In this document: piece after piece, positions 35,866 to 43,563 of the stretch
How positions within the stretch are numbered: position 1 is the stretch's first letter
Layout of the letters: every line of letters begins with the position of its first letter
NCBI GenBank assembly: GCA_002753135.1
Contig: PDZV01000002.1
Span: forward strand, 172,634-236,633
From: Magnetococcales bacterium WMHbinv6
GTDB taxonomy: Bacteria > Pseudomonadota > Magnetococcia > Magnetococcales > Magnetaquicoccaceae
Direction: 5' to 3'
DNA length: 64,000 nt
Position numbers and translations under genes: made by a program
Notes under the pieces: generated by a model
Seen by the model: only the letters and a program-made list of their open reading frames with translations
What the model was told of the DNA's origin: nothing
The model's database searches: none

Positions 35866-36870
35866 ATGAAGCGTGTCGCATTGCCTTCCTGGCTTTGGTT
35901 AATCCTGAAGCTGATCGTTGCCGGGGGATTGATCACGCTACTCTGGCAACAGGGCATTCTTGACCCGCAATTGTTGCAAAACAGTGCTTTGCCAGGCAGT
36001 GTGGTGCTGGCCGGCCTGTTGTGCAATCTGGCGATGATTTCGCTCGGGGCGCTGCGCTGGCAGATTCTGCTGGCCAGTCAGGGGCTGCGGCCCCCCTTTG
36101 CCTGGTCGCACGGCATGGTTTATCTGACCTTCTGTTTCAATCTGCTGGTGCCCGGTTCGATCGGTGGCGATGCGTTGCGCATGGCCTATCTGCTGCGGGA
36201 GTGCCCTGCAGAACAAAAAAGTGGTGCCATTCTGACCATTCTCGCCGATCGTATCTGTGGTCTGTATGCCATGTTTCTTCTTGCCCTGCTGGCAGCTTTG
36301 GCCAACCTGACGCCGTTGTGGCAACAGTTCTCTGGTCGATTGTTGCTTTTTTCCCTGCTGTTTTCGGTTGCCGCAGCCCCTTTGGCGGCTGCTTTGCTCT
36401 TTTGGGGTTTGGACAAATTACCGCGCTGGCCTCGTTCACCAGTCGCCTTGCCCAGCGCGGCTGGTCGGCAAACTTCCCTGCTCGATCAACTCCTGCTGGC
36501 CGTCCGCTCTTTTCGGCAACAGAAAAAATCGCTGCTGGCCGCTGTGCTGGTCTCCGTTCTGGCGCAAAGTCTGGAAATTGTTGCCTTGCTTTTTATCGCC
36601 TCCGCACTGGGCCTGCTGGCCAATGGTGGTGACCATTTTTTTCTGGCCGCTCCCGTCGCCTGGATTGCCAATCTGTTACCGGTCTCTCCCGGCGGACTGG
36701 GTGTGGGCGAGGCCGCCTTTGCCCATATCTGCCAATGGCTGCAGCCGGAAACCGCCGTGACTGCCCTTGGTACCCCTTTTCTGATCAACCGACTGTTGCA
36801 GATGATCGCCAGTCTGCCCGGTATCTGGGTCTATCTCCGTCACCGCGCCACACCGACCACACCATCTTGA
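35866..36870 (+). CDS. UPF0104 / lysylphosphatidylglycerol synthase-like membrane protein
   Basis: The 334-residue protein has about eight membrane helices and the family signatures ALRWQILL, FNLLVPGSIGGDALRMAYL, LADRICGLYAMF and LPVSPGGLGVGEAAFAH. Members include flippase-like proteins and the membrane half of MprF. Because the soluble aminoacyl-transfer domain is missing, a lipid or glycolipid flippase role is more likely. I use ATG 35866, preceded by GGTGAG; an ATG at 35848 is possible. It is divergent from the dCache kinase. Confidence 0.85.
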   Translation: MKRVALPSWLWLILKLIVAGGLITLLWQQGILDPQLLQNSALPGSVVLAGLLCNLAMISLGALRWQILLASQGLRPPFAWSHGMVYLTFCFNLLVPGSIGGDALRMAYLLRECPAEQKSGAILTILADRICGLYAMFLLALLAALANLTPLWQQFSGRLLLFSLLFSVAAAPLAAALLFWGLDKLPRWPRSPVALPSAAGRQTSLLDQLLLAVRSFRQQKKSLLAAVLVSVLAQSLEIVALLFIASALGLLANGGDHFFLAAPVAWIANLLPVSPGGLGVGEAAFAHICQWLQPETAVTALGTPFLINRLLQMIASLPGIWVYLRHRATPTTPS

Positions 36871-37047
36871 TATTATTTTTACATCCTGATGCCGACTCTT
36901 GATACATTTTTATTTTGGCTTGCACTACAGTATGTTCCCCGTGTCGGCCAGATTTTGTCAGGCAATTGTATCTGGTCAGCAGCAACTGCCTGTCACCCGC
37001 CAGGCGGAAAAAAGATTTTCCTCACCTTTGCATCAGGATGGATCATT

Positions 37048-38832
37048 ATGTCTCAGGCAGGTTCACACGAAAGCCGTCTGTCCACACTGGTTATCGGCGC
37101 ACTCGGTGTCGTTTTCGGCGATATCGGCACCAGCCCCCTTTATGCTGTCAAAGAGTCGCTGGCTGCCTCTGGCGGACATGGTGGCCTGCCGGCGGCCAGC
37201 GATGTTTTCGGTGTCATCTCCATGATTCTCTGGTCGTTGCTGATTGTCATCACCGTCAAATACGTCTTTTTTATCATGCGCGCCGATAACAAAGGCGAGG
37301 GGGGCATCATGGCCTTGACCGCCCTGGCCCTCCGCTCTCCTTATGCCACACCTGTCTGGCGCATTCTGATCAACTTTCTCGGCATCTGCGGCCTGGCCCT
37401 CTTTTTTGGCGATGGTGTCATTACGCCGGCCATTTCGGTACTGTCCGCCGTCGAAGGGTTGGAACTGGCAACCCCTCTGCTGCAACCGGTCGTGGTGCCG
37501 GTAACCCTGGTGATTCTCTTTGGCCTGTTTTTTTTCCAACGACTCGGCACCGAAGGGGTGGGCTCTCTGTTTGGCCCGATCATGCTGCTCTGGTTTAGCG
37601 TATTGGCGCTTCTCGGCATCTACGGCATTCTGAAAAATCCGCAGATTCTTGGCGCGCTCAATCCGACCCATGCCCTGCACTTTTTTATCGCCCATCGCGG
37701 CCAGGCCTTCATCGTTCTGGGTGCCGTCTTTCTTTCGGTCACCGGGGCCGAAGCACTCTATGCCGATATGGGCCATTTTGGCTGCCGTCCGATTCAATTG
37801 GCCTGGTTGTTCCTGGTCTTTCCCGCCCTGGTACTCAACTATTTCGGCCAAGGGGGGCTGATTCTGGAAAATCCGGAAACCGTCAAAAACCCCTTCTATC
37901 TGCTGGCCCCCAGTTGGGGCCTCTACCCGATGGTCATTCTCTCCACCCTGGCCACTATCATCGCCTCGCAGGCAGTCATCTCCGGTGCCTTCTCTGCCGC
38001 CCGTCAGGCCATGCAACTGGGCTTTCTGCCCCGCATGGAAGTGGTCCATACCTCCAGCAAGGAAGAGGGGCAAATTTATGTGCCCACCATCAACTGGATT
38101 CTGCTTACCGCCGTCCTGATCCTGGTCATGGGCTTTCGCAGCAGCAGCAATCTGGCCTCGGCCTACGGCATCGCCGTGACCGGGGCCATGGTCATTGACA
38201 CCACCCTTGCTTTCGGCGTCGTTCTGCGCGTCATGTATGGCTGGAGTCTGCTTTTGACCGTGTTGGCCACCTGCTTCTTTCTGATTTTTGATACCGTCTT
38301 CTTTGCTGCCAACGCATTAAAAATTCCTGAGGGGGGGTGGTTTCCCCTGCTGCTGGGCAGTGTGATTTTTCTGCTGATGTCCACCTGGAAACAGGGAACC
38401 GAACTGTGCCGTAACGCTCTGCAAAAATCGGAAATTCCTCTGGAACCCTTTTTGCGCCAGGTAGCCAATGATCCGGTGCCCCGCGCTCCCGGTATCGGCA
38501 TCTATCTGAGTACCAATGCCGAAATGGCACCACGCCCCCTGGTACAAAATTTACAACATCACTGGATCATCCACGAAACGGTGGCCATCCTGTCGATTCA
38601 ATTTCTCGATACCCCTCACCTGGTCAGTGGCGATCGGGTGGTGGAGAGCAATCTGGGCAACGGTTTTCATCGCCTGATCATCCGCTTCGGTTTTACCGAA
38701 AAGCCGGATATTCCCCGCGCCCTGCAACAGAGTCGTCTGTTTCAGGATTGGTCCAACCCGGATGAAACCTCCTTCTTTCTCGGTCGCACCCTCTTCTCAG
38801 CCGAGCAGGGACGCAACGGTTTGCCCTTGTGA
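37048..38832 (+). CDS. kup: Kup-family potassium uptake protein, ended early by an in-frame TGA
   Basis: The 594-residue product has the Kup hallmarks: GALGVVFGDIGTSPLYA near the N-terminus, a dozen membrane helices, GDGVITPAISVLSAVEG, and the soluble C-terminal part with ETVAILSIQF, HLVSGDRVVE and SFFLGRTLF. Kup imports K+ with protons. The frame stops at TGA 38830-38832, yet the next 35 codons in the same frame encode the conserved Kup C-terminal end. One transition, TGG to TGA, would restore a tryptophan often found there. ATG 37048 is the family start. A kdpD-like kinase and kdpE follow. Confidence 0.9.
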   Translation: MSQAGSHESRLSTLVIGALGVVFGDIGTSPLYAVKESLAASGGHGGLPAASDVFGVISMILWSLLIVITVKYVFFIMRADNKGEGGIMALTALALRSPYATPVWRILINFLGICGLALFFGDGVITPAISVLSAVEGLELATPLLQPVVVPVTLVILFGLFFFQRLGTEGVGSLFGPIMLLWFSVLALLGIYGILKNPQILGALNPTHALHFFIAHRGQAFIVLGAVFLSVTGAEALYADMGHFGCRPIQLAWLFLVFPALVLNYFGQGGLILENPETVKNPFYLLAPSWGLYPMVILSTLATIIASQAVISGAFSAARQAMQLGFLPRMEVVHTSSKEEGQIYVPTINWILLTAVLILVMGFRSSSNLASAYGIAVTGAMVIDTTLAFGVVLRVMYGWSLLLTVLATCFFLIFDTVFFAANALKIPEGGWFPLLLGSVIFLLMSTWKQGTELCRNALQKSEIPLEPFLRQVANDPVPRAPGIGIYLSTNAEMAPRPLVQNLQHHWIIHETVAILSIQFLDTPHLVSGDRVVESNLGNGFHRLIIRFGFTEKPDIPRALQQSRLFQDWSNPDETSFFLGRTLFSAEQGRNGLPL

Positions 38833-38940
38833 CGCATCCAACTCTTTTTGTGGCTGCAACGCAACGCCAGCAATGCCGCCTCCTGGTTTCATCTGCCTGC
38901 CCATCGGGTGGTGGAAATGGGGGCACGGGTGATTCTGTAA
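38830..38940 (+). other. In-frame Kup C-terminal tail beyond a TGA codon
   Basis: Directly after the TGA, the same frame reads RIQLFLWLQRNASNAA, then WFHLPAHRVVEMGARVIL and a TAA at 38938-38940. This matches the usual Kup ending (W-R-x-x-L-F ... R-N-A ... P-x-x-R-V-V-E-G-x-x-V). The tail is intact and unshifted. Either TGA is read through (UGA followed by C is a leaky context), or it is a recent nonsense mutation or base-call error. Confidence 0.8.
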
Positions 38941-39259
38941 CCGCCACCTCCTCCCTGTCTGCAGGCTCTGCTCACCGGTTGACCTGCCTGCCGGGCAGCG
39001 TCAGGACGGCGGGCGGCCATAACGGAAGCAGTCTGCGCCATGCCGCCCGAAGGCCATGGCCAGGTTGAAAAATGGTTTGATGGTGTCTGGTTTTCTTCAC
39101 GCCTGGACGCTATGCTCTGGCCAGGCAATACGGTCCCATCGCTCTTATCAGGAGGCAACATGTTCAGATTGCCCCTACTGCCCCGGTGCCGTTCTGTTGC
39201 CAACGGCCTGCGGCCCAGGTGATGGATCCGGGCATGCACACCATTCTGGGACAAGCGCC
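38941..39259 (+). other. Intergenic region between kup and the kdpD-like gene
   Basis: About 320 bases with no full gene and no remnant of the KdpD N-terminal ATP-binding domain in any frame. The only notable element is a strong ribosome site followed by a 20-codon frame at 39160-39222. Confidence 0.5.
39160..39222 (+). CDS. Possible 20-residue leader peptide before the kdpD-like gene
   Basis: AGGAGG at 39150-39155 sits 4 nt before ATG 39160, the best ribosome site in the region. The frame encodes a short basic peptide with LPLLPRCR and ends at TGA 39220-39222, 37 nt before the kinase start. Proline and arginine content would suit a translation-dependent leader, but there is no visible attenuator. 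Coding status is unproven. Confidence 0.3.
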   Translation: MFRLPLLPRCRSVANGLRPR

Positions 39260-41239
39260 ATGAACGGATCAACACCAGATCGCCCTTCTGTCCTGCGCCA
39301 CGGTTTAGCCCGAGAAGCGGTGCTGGTCTGTATTGGCCCTGGACCAGACAGCGAACGGTTGATCGAGCGGGCTGCCCGTCGCGCCAGCCAAAGCGGTGCC
39401 CCCTGGCACGCCATTGCCATCGATACGCCCGCCAGCCAATGGCTGCCGGAAGCGGTGCGGACCCGGATGCAAAACAGATTGGCCACCGCCCAGCGTTTGG
39501 GAGCGCAAACGGCCCACCGCTTTGGACACGATGCGGTTACCGTGGCCATCGAGTATGCCCGCCAGCACCATTTGGGCACTCTGCTGGTCGGACGAGACCG
39601 CTATCGTCGTCTTCCCTGGCAACACGGTTTTGCCGAGCGTATCGCCCGCCTGGCCCCCGATCTGGAACTGTTGCAGGTGGCCAGTGACAGGGAGAGCCCT
39701 TTTCCGCTGCTCTCCCGCCTGATTCCGGTCTGGCAACCCAGCGAAAACCTGTGGCAAAGCCATGGTGCCGCCCTGCTGGTGGTGGCGATTGTCACCGTCT
39801 GCATCGCTCCCCTCTATCATCACCTGGACCTGAGCAATCTGGTGATGATCTACCTGCTGGCTGTCGTCCTCACCGCCATCCGTTTGGGTCGGGGGGCAGC
39901 CATGCTGGCGGCCATTCTTTCCGTTGCCTCTTTTGACTTTTTTTTCGTCCCGCCCCGCTTTACCTTTGTCGTGCAGGACGCTCAGTATCTGGTTACTTTT
40001 GCCATCATGTTTGTGGTCACCCTGGTGGTTGGTCAACTGACCGCCTCCCTGCAATGGCAGGCCTCGGTGGCCAGCCATCGGGAAGCCCATATGCGCGCCC
40101 TCTACGAGATGGCCCGTCAACTTTCCAGCGCCCTCAATGCGGCGCAAATGGTCCCCATCTGTCAGCAGTTTATCCAACAGGGTTTTCACGCCTCGATGGC
40201 CTTGCTGGTCCCGGATCAGCAGGGAATTCTGCAACCGGTCACGCAGGAACTGTCGCCGCTGGAAATTCAGTATGAGACCGCCCAGAAATGTTTTGCGCAA
40301 GAAGAACAGAGCGGCTGGGATATGGAGAGCTTTTCTGTCTCGCGACTGCTCTATATTCCTCTCAAGGCAACCACCCGTCTGTGCGGTGTGTTGGTAGTGC
40401 GTCCCGATCAACCCCTGTGGGAATTGCCTCTGGAGCAAAAACGTCTGCTGGAGACCAGCGCCTCTTTGATCGCCATCGCCCTGGAACGACTCCACTATGC
40501 CGAACTGTCGCAACAGACCCAACTGACCATGGAATCGGAACGGTTACGTACCTCTTTGCTTTCGGCCATCTCCCATGATCTGCGTACACCGATGACCATC
40601 ATCACCGGCCTGAGCGATGCCCTCTGTCTGGCCAAACCCACCTTGCACGAACCCCATGCCAGTTTGGCCAAAGCCATTCGCGACGAAGCGGCGCGCACGG
40701 TCACCATGGCCAATAACCTGCTCGACATGGCCCGCATGCAGATGGGCAATTTGACCCTCAATCGCCATTGGCAAACCCTGGAAGAGATTATTGGTGTTGC
40801 CATGGGTAACTGCACCGCGTTACTCACCCGACATCGGGTGACTTTCGACCTGCCGGTCGATCTGCCGCTGCTTGAACTGGATAGTGTGCTGATGGAACGG
40901 GTATTTACCAATCTGCTGGAAAACGGCAGCAAACACACGCCCCCCGGCACAGAGATTCACCTTGCCGCCCGCCATGATGGTCTTCATGTCAGCATCACCC
41001 TGAGCGACAACGGTCCCGGACTGCCACACGGCATGGAACAACAAATTTTTGACAAATTTACCCGTGGCAAAAGCGAATCGACAGTGGCCGGATTCGGCCT
41101 GGGTCTGGCCATCGTGCGGGCAATCATCGTTGCCCACGATGGAGAGGTCAGCGCCGGCAACCAACCGCAGGGGGGTGCCTGTTTTACCATTCGCCTGCCT
41201 GTCGGTGAACCCCCAGCCATTCCGGAGGAACAGGAATGA
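39260..41239 (+). CDS. KdpD-like potassium sensor kinase lacking the N-terminal KdpD domain
   Basis: The 659-residue protein begins at the universal-stress-like part of KdpD (REAVLVCIGPGPDSERLIERAA, quoted from its first strand region), continues through four close membrane helices (about 165-270; FDFFFVPPRFTF is a KdpD signature), a GAF-like domain (about 290-420), HisKA with AISHDLRTPMT (histidine near 438) and an ATPase domain with DNGPGLP and GFGLGLAI. The first 200 or so residues of normal KdpD, with the P-loop GVGKT, are absent. It should phosphorylate the KdpE encoded next, with ATGA overlap. Lacking kdpFABC nearby, it may control kup. Confidence 0.88.
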   Translation: MNGSTPDRPSVLRHGLAREAVLVCIGPGPDSERLIERAARRASQSGAPWHAIAIDTPASQWLPEAVRTRMQNRLATAQRLGAQTAHRFGHDAVTVAIEYARQHHLGTLLVGRDRYRRLPWQHGFAERIARLAPDLELLQVASDRESPFPLLSRLIPVWQPSENLWQSHGAALLVVAIVTVCIAPLYHHLDLSNLVMIYLLAVVLTAIRLGRGAAMLAAILSVASFDFFFVPPRFTFVVQDAQYLVTFAIMFVVTLVVGQLTASLQWQASVASHREAHMRALYEMARQLSSALNAAQMVPICQQFIQQGFHASMALLVPDQQGILQPVTQELSPLEIQYETAQKCFAQEEQSGWDMESFSVSRLLYIPLKATTRLCGVLVVRPDQPLWELPLEQKRLLETSASLIAIALERLHYAELSQQTQLTMESERLRTSLLSAISHDLRTPMTIITGLSDALCLAKPTLHEPHASLAKAIRDEAARTVTMANNLLDMARMQMGNLTLNRHWQTLEEIIGVAMGNCTALLTRHRVTFDLPVDLPLLELDSVLMERVFTNLLENGSKHTPPGTEIHLAARHDGLHVSITLSDNGPGLPHGMEQQIFDKFTRGKSESTVAGFGLGLAIVRAIIVAHDGEVSAGNQPQGGACFTIRLPVGEPPAIPEEQE

Positions 41240-41940
41240 ATGAAGGCGCAACCACCCCGCTTTCCATTGTGATCATCGAAGATGAACCCCACATCCGCCG
41301 CTTTGTGCGAACGGCGCTGGAGGCAGAACAGTATAGCGTGGTGGAGGCCGAAAACGGGGCACGCGGCTTGATCGATGTGGCAACCCGTCGCCCGGATCTG
41401 GTCATCGTTGATTTGGGCTTACCGGATAACGATGGCATAGATCTGATTCGTGATCTGCGCAGTTGGTCACAACTGCCGGTATTGATTCTTTCCGCTCGCG
41501 TTGGCGAGACCGATAAGGTTGCGGCGTTGGATGCGGGGGCCGACGACTATTTGACCAAACCGTTTGGTGTACCCGAATTGTTGGCCCGGGTGCGTGCCCT
41601 GCTGCGTCGCTCCTTGCGCCAGCACGGGGAAGAGTCTCCGCTTGTTCGTTTTGGCAATGTAGAGGTCAATCTGGCCCAGCGTTTGATCACCCGCGATGGC
41701 GAAATTGTCCATTTGACCGCCATCGAATATCGTCTGCTGGCGCAACTGGTGGCCAACGCCGGACGTGTTTTGACCCATCGGGTATTGTTGCGCGATGTCT
41801 GGGGGCCGAATCAGACGGAAAACACCCACTATCTGCGGGTCTATATGTCCAATTTACGCCGCAAGCTGGAACAGGATCCCAACGTGCCGCAGCACATTCT
41901 CACCGAATCGGGTGTCGGCTATCGTCTGGTTTTGTCGTAA
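41236..41940 (+). CDS. kdpE: KdpE-type response regulator (OmpR family)
   Basis: The 234-residue regulator has an N-terminal receiver (IVIIEDEPHIRRFVR, phospho-acceptor in LVIVDLGLPDNDG, lysine in YLTKPFG) and a C-terminal winged helix with LTAIEYRLLAQLVANAGRV and RVYMSNLRRKLE, closely following KdpE. It overlaps the kinase gene by 4 bases. It would normally activate kdpFABC under potassium limitation; here the only K+ transporter nearby is Kup. Confidence 0.92.
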   Translation: MNEGATTPLSIVIIEDEPHIRRFVRTALEAEQYSVVEAENGARGLIDVATRRPDLVIVDLGLPDNDGIDLIRDLRSWSQLPVLILSARVGETDKVAALDAGADDYLTKPFGVPELLARVRALLRRSLRQHGEESPLVRFGNVEVNLAQRLITRDGEIVHLTAIEYRLLAQLVANAGRVLTHRVLLRDVWGPNQTENTHYLRVYMSNLRRKLEQDPNVPQHILTESGVGYRLVLS

Positions 41941-41973
41941 GCGCTGGGAGATCATCAGAAAGCATCAGAAGGC

Positions 41974-42004
41974 AAAAAAAGAGCGAGACAGTTGCCCGTC
42001 CCGC
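41974..42004 (-). terminator. Intrinsic terminator after the lysine-rich small gene
   Basis: On the minus strand GCGGGAC (42004-41998) pairs with GTCTCGC (41989-41983), with one G-U pair and an 8-base loop, followed by TC and seven Ts. It lies 50 bases after the stop of the 65-residue gene, in the gap shared with convergent kdpE. Confidence 0.75.
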
Positions 42005-42053
42005 CCATCGTCTGCATACGCATCGCTGGTGGCGATGTGCGCTACCGGCAAAA

Positions 42054-42251
42054 TTACATGGTAGCAGCAGCTTTCTTTTTGCCTTTTTTGGCCTTCTTGG
42101 CCTTTTTGCCGTGTTTTTTACCGGCATTCTGTTGTTTTTCCATCGTTTGCATGCTGCCACCCATGTCAGCGGCCTGAACCGGCGTAGCGGCCCACAGACC
42201 CATGGCAACCAACATGGCGATCACACCCGACATACGTTTGAGATTTTGCAT
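42054..42251 (-). CDS. Small exported lysine-rich protein
   Basis: The 65-residue product has a signal peptide cut after PVQAA and a mature part that ends in an alternating Lys-Ala stretch (KKHGKKAKKAKKGKKKAA). The mature peptide of about 37 residues is extremely basic. It may bind polyanions such as nucleic acid, LPS or phosphate-rich surfaces, or behave like acid-shock type proteins; this is speculative. It has its own terminator, which supports expression, and a similar small gene lies 170 bases upstream. Confidence 0.65.
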   Translation of the reverse strand: MQNLKRMSGVIAMLVAMGLWAATPVQAADMGGSMQTMEKQQNAGKKHGKKAKKAKKGKKKAAATM

Positions 42252-42418
42252 CTTACGCTTTCCTTAAATCCCAGAGCTTAATTTGTTAAATGAGGTAACG
42301 ACTGTTTTGGAACTGCCTTGCGTTGCTTGCGATCTTGCCCATATCCGGTCAAGATTTCTGTCTGGTTTACGGTAATCAATTTGCATGCCACTTACTGCTT
42401 ACCAGCCAGACAGCCCAA

Positions 42419-42568
42419 CTATTTTTTTGTAGCGGCCTTTTGCAGTTCTTCGCATTTTTTATCGCTTTTGCAATCCACATTTTTGCCTGCATCTGCGGCG
42501 AAACCTGCATTAGCCATACAACACATTACGGCCACCGACACGATCAATTGTGCGACGGAATGTTTCAT
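42419..42568 (-). CDS. Small exported lysine-rich protein with two cysteines
   Basis: From ATG 42568, preceded by AGAGGGA, the frame encodes 49 residues: a signal peptide ending in NAGFAAD and a short mature part with VDCKSDKKCEELQKAATKK. The two cysteines could form a disulfide in the periplasm. No family is recognised. It resembles the neighbouring lysine-rich gene in size, export signal and Lys content, but sequence similarity is too slight to call them paralogues. Confidence 0.55.
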   Translation of the reverse strand: MKHSVAQLIVSVAVMCCMANAGFAADAGKNVDCKSDKKCEELQKAATKK

Positions 42569-42966
42569 GGTATCCCTCTGCGTGTGCTTGCCGTAAGTCA
42601 AAATAGGGACGATCCGCATCATACACTTTTGCAGTCCACTGCCGTCCGTTTATGCAATCATCGGACCGCTTTTGTTTTCCGCTTGGCGGGCAGGTGCTGC
42701 ACGACAGGCAACAGCGCCTCACACTTGGTACGACAATGACCCGTTATTCTACTGGCCTTTGCAAACAATTTCAACTCTTTTTTAATAATTCTGTAAAATT
42801 TCCCCGTCATGTTTGAGCGCAGGCGGCAAAAAATGTGGCAAATAAATGGCCAATCAATTGGCTTTTATTCACTTTTCCGGTCAACAACTGTTGCGACGGC
42901 CATGGTGCAATCGTATACTGACATCCATTAATCAAATCAACCGTTGCCAAGGGCGTATCCCCATCC
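42569..42966. other. Intergenic region between divergent genes
   Basis: About 400 bases without a convincing gene. The part near 42750-42860 is AT-rich and holds one promoter-like sequence reading right. I see no repeat or RNA structure of note. Confidence 0.5.
42759..42788 (+). promoter_or_regulatory. Weak candidate sigma-70 promoter
   Basis: TTGCAA (42759-42764) and TAATAA (42783-42788) are separated by 18 bases in an AT-rich stretch about 180 bases before the next plus-strand gene. Confidence 0.25.
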
Positions 42967-43527
42967 ATGAGCGCACATCGTATCCATCAAATTCAAGTCA
43001 TATTTTCCGCCGAAGAAGATCGCCTGCAACTGCGTATCAACACCCATGGACGAACCGAGTTTCGCTTTTGGCTTACCCGCCGTTTTATCAAGCGGTTATG
43101 GCCCGGTTTACGCCAGGCGATGGAAACGCATGTACACATGGAGACCAGCGCGCCGGTCGATCCGGTCAGTCGGGCCGCCATGCTCAGTTTTGTCCACCAA
43201 CAAGCCGTTGCCGAAACCGATTTTACCACACGTTATCAAGAAGAACCCTGTGAAACACCCCTGGGACCACTTCCCGTTCTGGTCACCCGTGCCCGTATCG
43301 AACCTCGGGAACAGGGCGGCTATCTGATCGGCCTGCATCCGCAAACCAGCTACGGCATCGAAGTGGCCATGGATCCCAAACTGTTGCACTCTTTTTGTAA
43401 GTTGATCGTTGATGCCGTCAACAAAGCCGACTGGGATCTCAATCTTGCCCTGGCACAGACCGGCAAAATGGTGACCGATGTCGGCGCACTCTACGGCCCA
43501 TCCGGCAGTAATTATACGATCAATTAA
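42967..43527 (+). CDS. Hypothetical protein
   Basis: The 186-residue protein is soluble, with no signal peptide. It has an ordered look: a beta-rich start (IQVIFSAEEDRLQLRINTHG), a basic helix (FWLTRRFIKRLWPGLRQAM) and a C-terminal helix (LLHSFCKLIVDAVNKADW). I do not recognise the family. It lies 36 nt before a secreted metallophosphoesterase, but there is no overlap to prove co-transcription. Confidence 0.7.
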   Translation: MSAHRIHQIQVIFSAEEDRLQLRINTHGRTEFRFWLTRRFIKRLWPGLRQAMETHVHMETSAPVDPVSRAAMLSFVHQQAVAETDFTTRYQEEPCETPLGPLPVLVTRARIEPREQGGYLIGLHPQTSYGIEVAMDPKLLHSFCKLIVDAVNKADWDLNLALAQTGKMVTDVGALYGPSGSNYTIN

Positions 43528-43563
43528 ATCGCTTAATCTCTGGCAGCCAAAGAAAGAATACGC

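Noticed and set aside
38830..38832. Genome-wide reassignment of TGA to tryptophan or selenocysteine
   Set aside because: Many genes in the window end properly at TGA and no SECIS-like element or sel gene is seen; the kup case is isolated.
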